In this document: positions 62,685-64,000 of the stretch, in pieces
Position numbering within the stretch: position 1 is the stretch's first letter
Layout of the letters: each line of letters starts with the position of its first letter
From: Rhodococcus sp. SBT000017
GTDB taxonomy: Bacteria > Actinomycetota > Actinomycetes > Mycobacteriales > Mycobacteriaceae
Assembly: GCF_003688915.1 (NCBI RefSeq)
Contig: NZ_REFU01000001.1
Span: 1,798,001-1,862,000 of the forward strand
Direction of reading: 5' to 3'
Length of the DNA: 64,000 nt
The notes under the pieces: model-generated
Database searches by the model: none
Told to the model about the DNA's origin: nothing
Seen by the model: only the letters and a program-made list of their open reading frames with translations
Program-made: the position numbers and the translations under genes

Positions 62685-64000
62685 CTACACGGCAGCTGCG
62701 TGGGTCAACGCGCCGGCGCAGATCGTGGCTCTGATGTCCGTCTCGGCAAGATCGCGCACCGAGCGGTGCACAGGATGCTCGGTGAGAACGACGATATCCG
62801 CCACATCCCCGACTCGGAGCGTTCCACGGCCACCGCACGCTGCGCGAAGAGCAACATCGAGGGGTACTGCTTCCTCGAGGTGCCACGGGGGTCGCTCGTC
62901 GTCGGTGCGGAACACCGCTGCGGCGACGCCCGCCAACGGCTCCGGTGGACTGACCGGGGCATCGGACCCGAACAGCAGGGTCGCACCGCTTCGGTGCAGC
63001 GAGCCGTACCCGTAGGCCACCGAGCGCCGTCCGGCCCAGAGGTCCTCGGCGATGTCGCGATCGGACATCGCGTGCTGGGGCTGCACCGATGCCGCGACAC
63101 CCAACTCGGCGAAACGCGCGATGTCCTCCGGCAGGATCTGCTGCGCATGCTCGATCCGACCACCGCAGCCGGCCTGCTCGAACGCATCGAGAGCGATGCT
63201 GTTGGCGCGGTCACCGATCGCATGGATCGCCGGAACGACGCCACTGCGCGACGCCCGCGAGACGAGCTCGAACAGGCTCTCCCGGGTCTCGAGCAGCAGC
63301 CCGTACGCGTCGTCCCCCTCGATCCCCGGGTACCGGTCGTGGCAGCACGCCGTTCGGGTGTTGAGCGAACCGTCGAGCATCACCTTGAGCGGTCCGCGCC
63401 GGATCAGTTCCGACAGAGCCGAGACGTCGCCGGTCCGCTCGCCGCGCTCGAGTGCCTCGTCGAGCCACTGCGGCCATACCGTCGTATCGACGCGTACCGC
63501 GGGAGAACCGGCCGACAGGCGCCGATCCCAGACCGTCCTGTTGTCCGCGAACTCGAAATCCACGACGCCGGTGACGCCACGGACCGCCAGTGCGGCGGTC
63601 GCGTCGAGCACGGCCCGATCGAGTTCGGCCGGGTCCTCCTGCTCTTCGAGCGCCATGACCGCTTCGAGGCCGTCGACGTCGCGCAACACACCGGTGGGGT
63701 GGTCGATACCCAGATCGTCGAGCAACGCCGGGCTCAGCCACAGCGTGTGCAGATCCATACTCGTCATCGCCACGCGGGCACCGGGCAGCGCATTCTCGAG
63801 TAGATCCTTGTGCGGCTCCTCCGGCCAGAGTGCGTCACGGAAGCCGTTGGCGCGCACGACGGATTCTCCTGCCGTGCGCGCGTAGGGGTACACCAGGGCG
63901 ACCGCGTCGGCAGCCGACACAGCGGGCCCGACATCGATTCGCCGCCGCGCCGCCGCCCACTGCGTCAGGTGCACGTGAGAGTCCACGAACCCGGGCAGCG
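62685..64000 (-). CDS. Amidohydrolase family 3 (YtcJ-like), partial
   Basis: The gene runs off the right edge of the window, so its N terminus is missing; about 438 residues are present. LPGFVDSHVHL at the edge gives the first metal-binding HxH motif. PAIHAIGDRA carries a further metal His, RIEHAQQI another, and LLFGSDAPV the catalytic Asp. ADIVVLTEHP near the end is the returning composite beta-sandwich domain. This order matches the YtcJ/amidohydrolase-3 group of metal-dependent hydrolases, whose substrates are mostly unknown. Nothing ties it to the NRPS cluster beyond position. Confidence 0.88.
   Translation of the reverse strand, partial: LPGFVDSHVHLTQWAAARRRIDVGPAVSAADAVALVYPYARTAGESVVRANGFRDALWPEEPHKDLLENALPGARVAMTSMDLHTLWLSPALLDDLGIDHPTGVLRDVDGLEAVMALEEQEDPAELDRAVLDATAALAVRGVTGVVDFEFADNRTVWDRRLSAGSPAVRVDTTVWPQWLDEALERGERTGDVSALSELIRRGPLKVMLDGSLNTRTACCHDRYPGIEGDDAYGLLLETRESLFELVSRASRSGVVPAIHAIGDRANSIALDAFEQAGCGGRIEHAQQILPEDIARFAELGVAASVQPQHAMSDRDIAEDLWAGRRSVAYGYGSLHRSGATLLFGSDAPVSPPEPLAGVAAAVFRTDDERPPWHLEEAVPLDVALRAACGGRGTLRVGDVADIVVLTEHPVHRSVRDLAETDIRATICAGALTHAAAV

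Overview
The window comes from a high-GC actinomycete. The ribosomal protein sequences, a DrrABC-type exporter, an F420-type split-barrel enzyme and very large NRPS genes point to Rhodococcus or a close relative in Nocardiaceae. This placement is inferred from family resemblance, not from a database search.

Layout. (1) 98-5884, minus strand: the complete S10 ribosomal protein operon in canonical order (rpsJ, rplC, rplD, rplW, rplB, rpsS, rplV, rpsC, rplP, rpmC, rpsQ). It has a recognisable promoter, a leader of about 400 nt and an intrinsic terminator. (2) 5911-13177, plus strand: a small accessory block with a hotdog-fold protein behind a perfect inverted-repeat operator, a TyrA/PapC-like dehydrogenase that lacks the catalytic His, an AurF-like diiron N-oxygenase with all seven metal ligands, a three-gene DrrABC-type exporter, a GT2 glycosyltransferase and a secreted lipase. 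A long bidirectional terminator closes it. (3) 13247-61930, minus strand: three colinear giant NRPS genes, called NRPS1, NRPS2 and NRPS3 in transcription order, about 48.7 kb together. (4) 62198-64000, minus strand: a split-barrel flavin/F420 enzyme and an amidohydrolase cut by the window edge.

The NRPS genes form one 14-module line: starter C and modules 1-6 plus C7 on NRPS1; A7-T7, modules 8-12 and C13 on NRPS2; A13-T13, module 14 and a type I thioesterase on NRPS3. Specificity codes read by eye give X1-Thr-Ser-Ser-Thr-Y6-Ser-Ser-Z9-Y10-D-Ser-X12-W13-X14. X1, X12 and X14 share one unassigned code type, Y6 and Y10 share another, and Z9 and W13 are unassigned. The only epimerization domain is in module 11. 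The expected product is a Ser/Thr-rich, probably N-acylated tetradecapeptide released by hydrolysis or macrolactonisation.

The most unusual structure is at the gene boundaries. Both subunit junctions split a module between C and A, and both upstream proteins end in a degenerate fragment of an A domain. The NRPS1 tail is homologous to an extra segment at the start of NRPS2. NRPS3 as given carries a one-base frameshift in a C run inside its first A domain. No MbtH-like, phosphopantetheinyl transferase, acyl-ligase or NRPS regulator gene is visible, so these must lie elsewhere.
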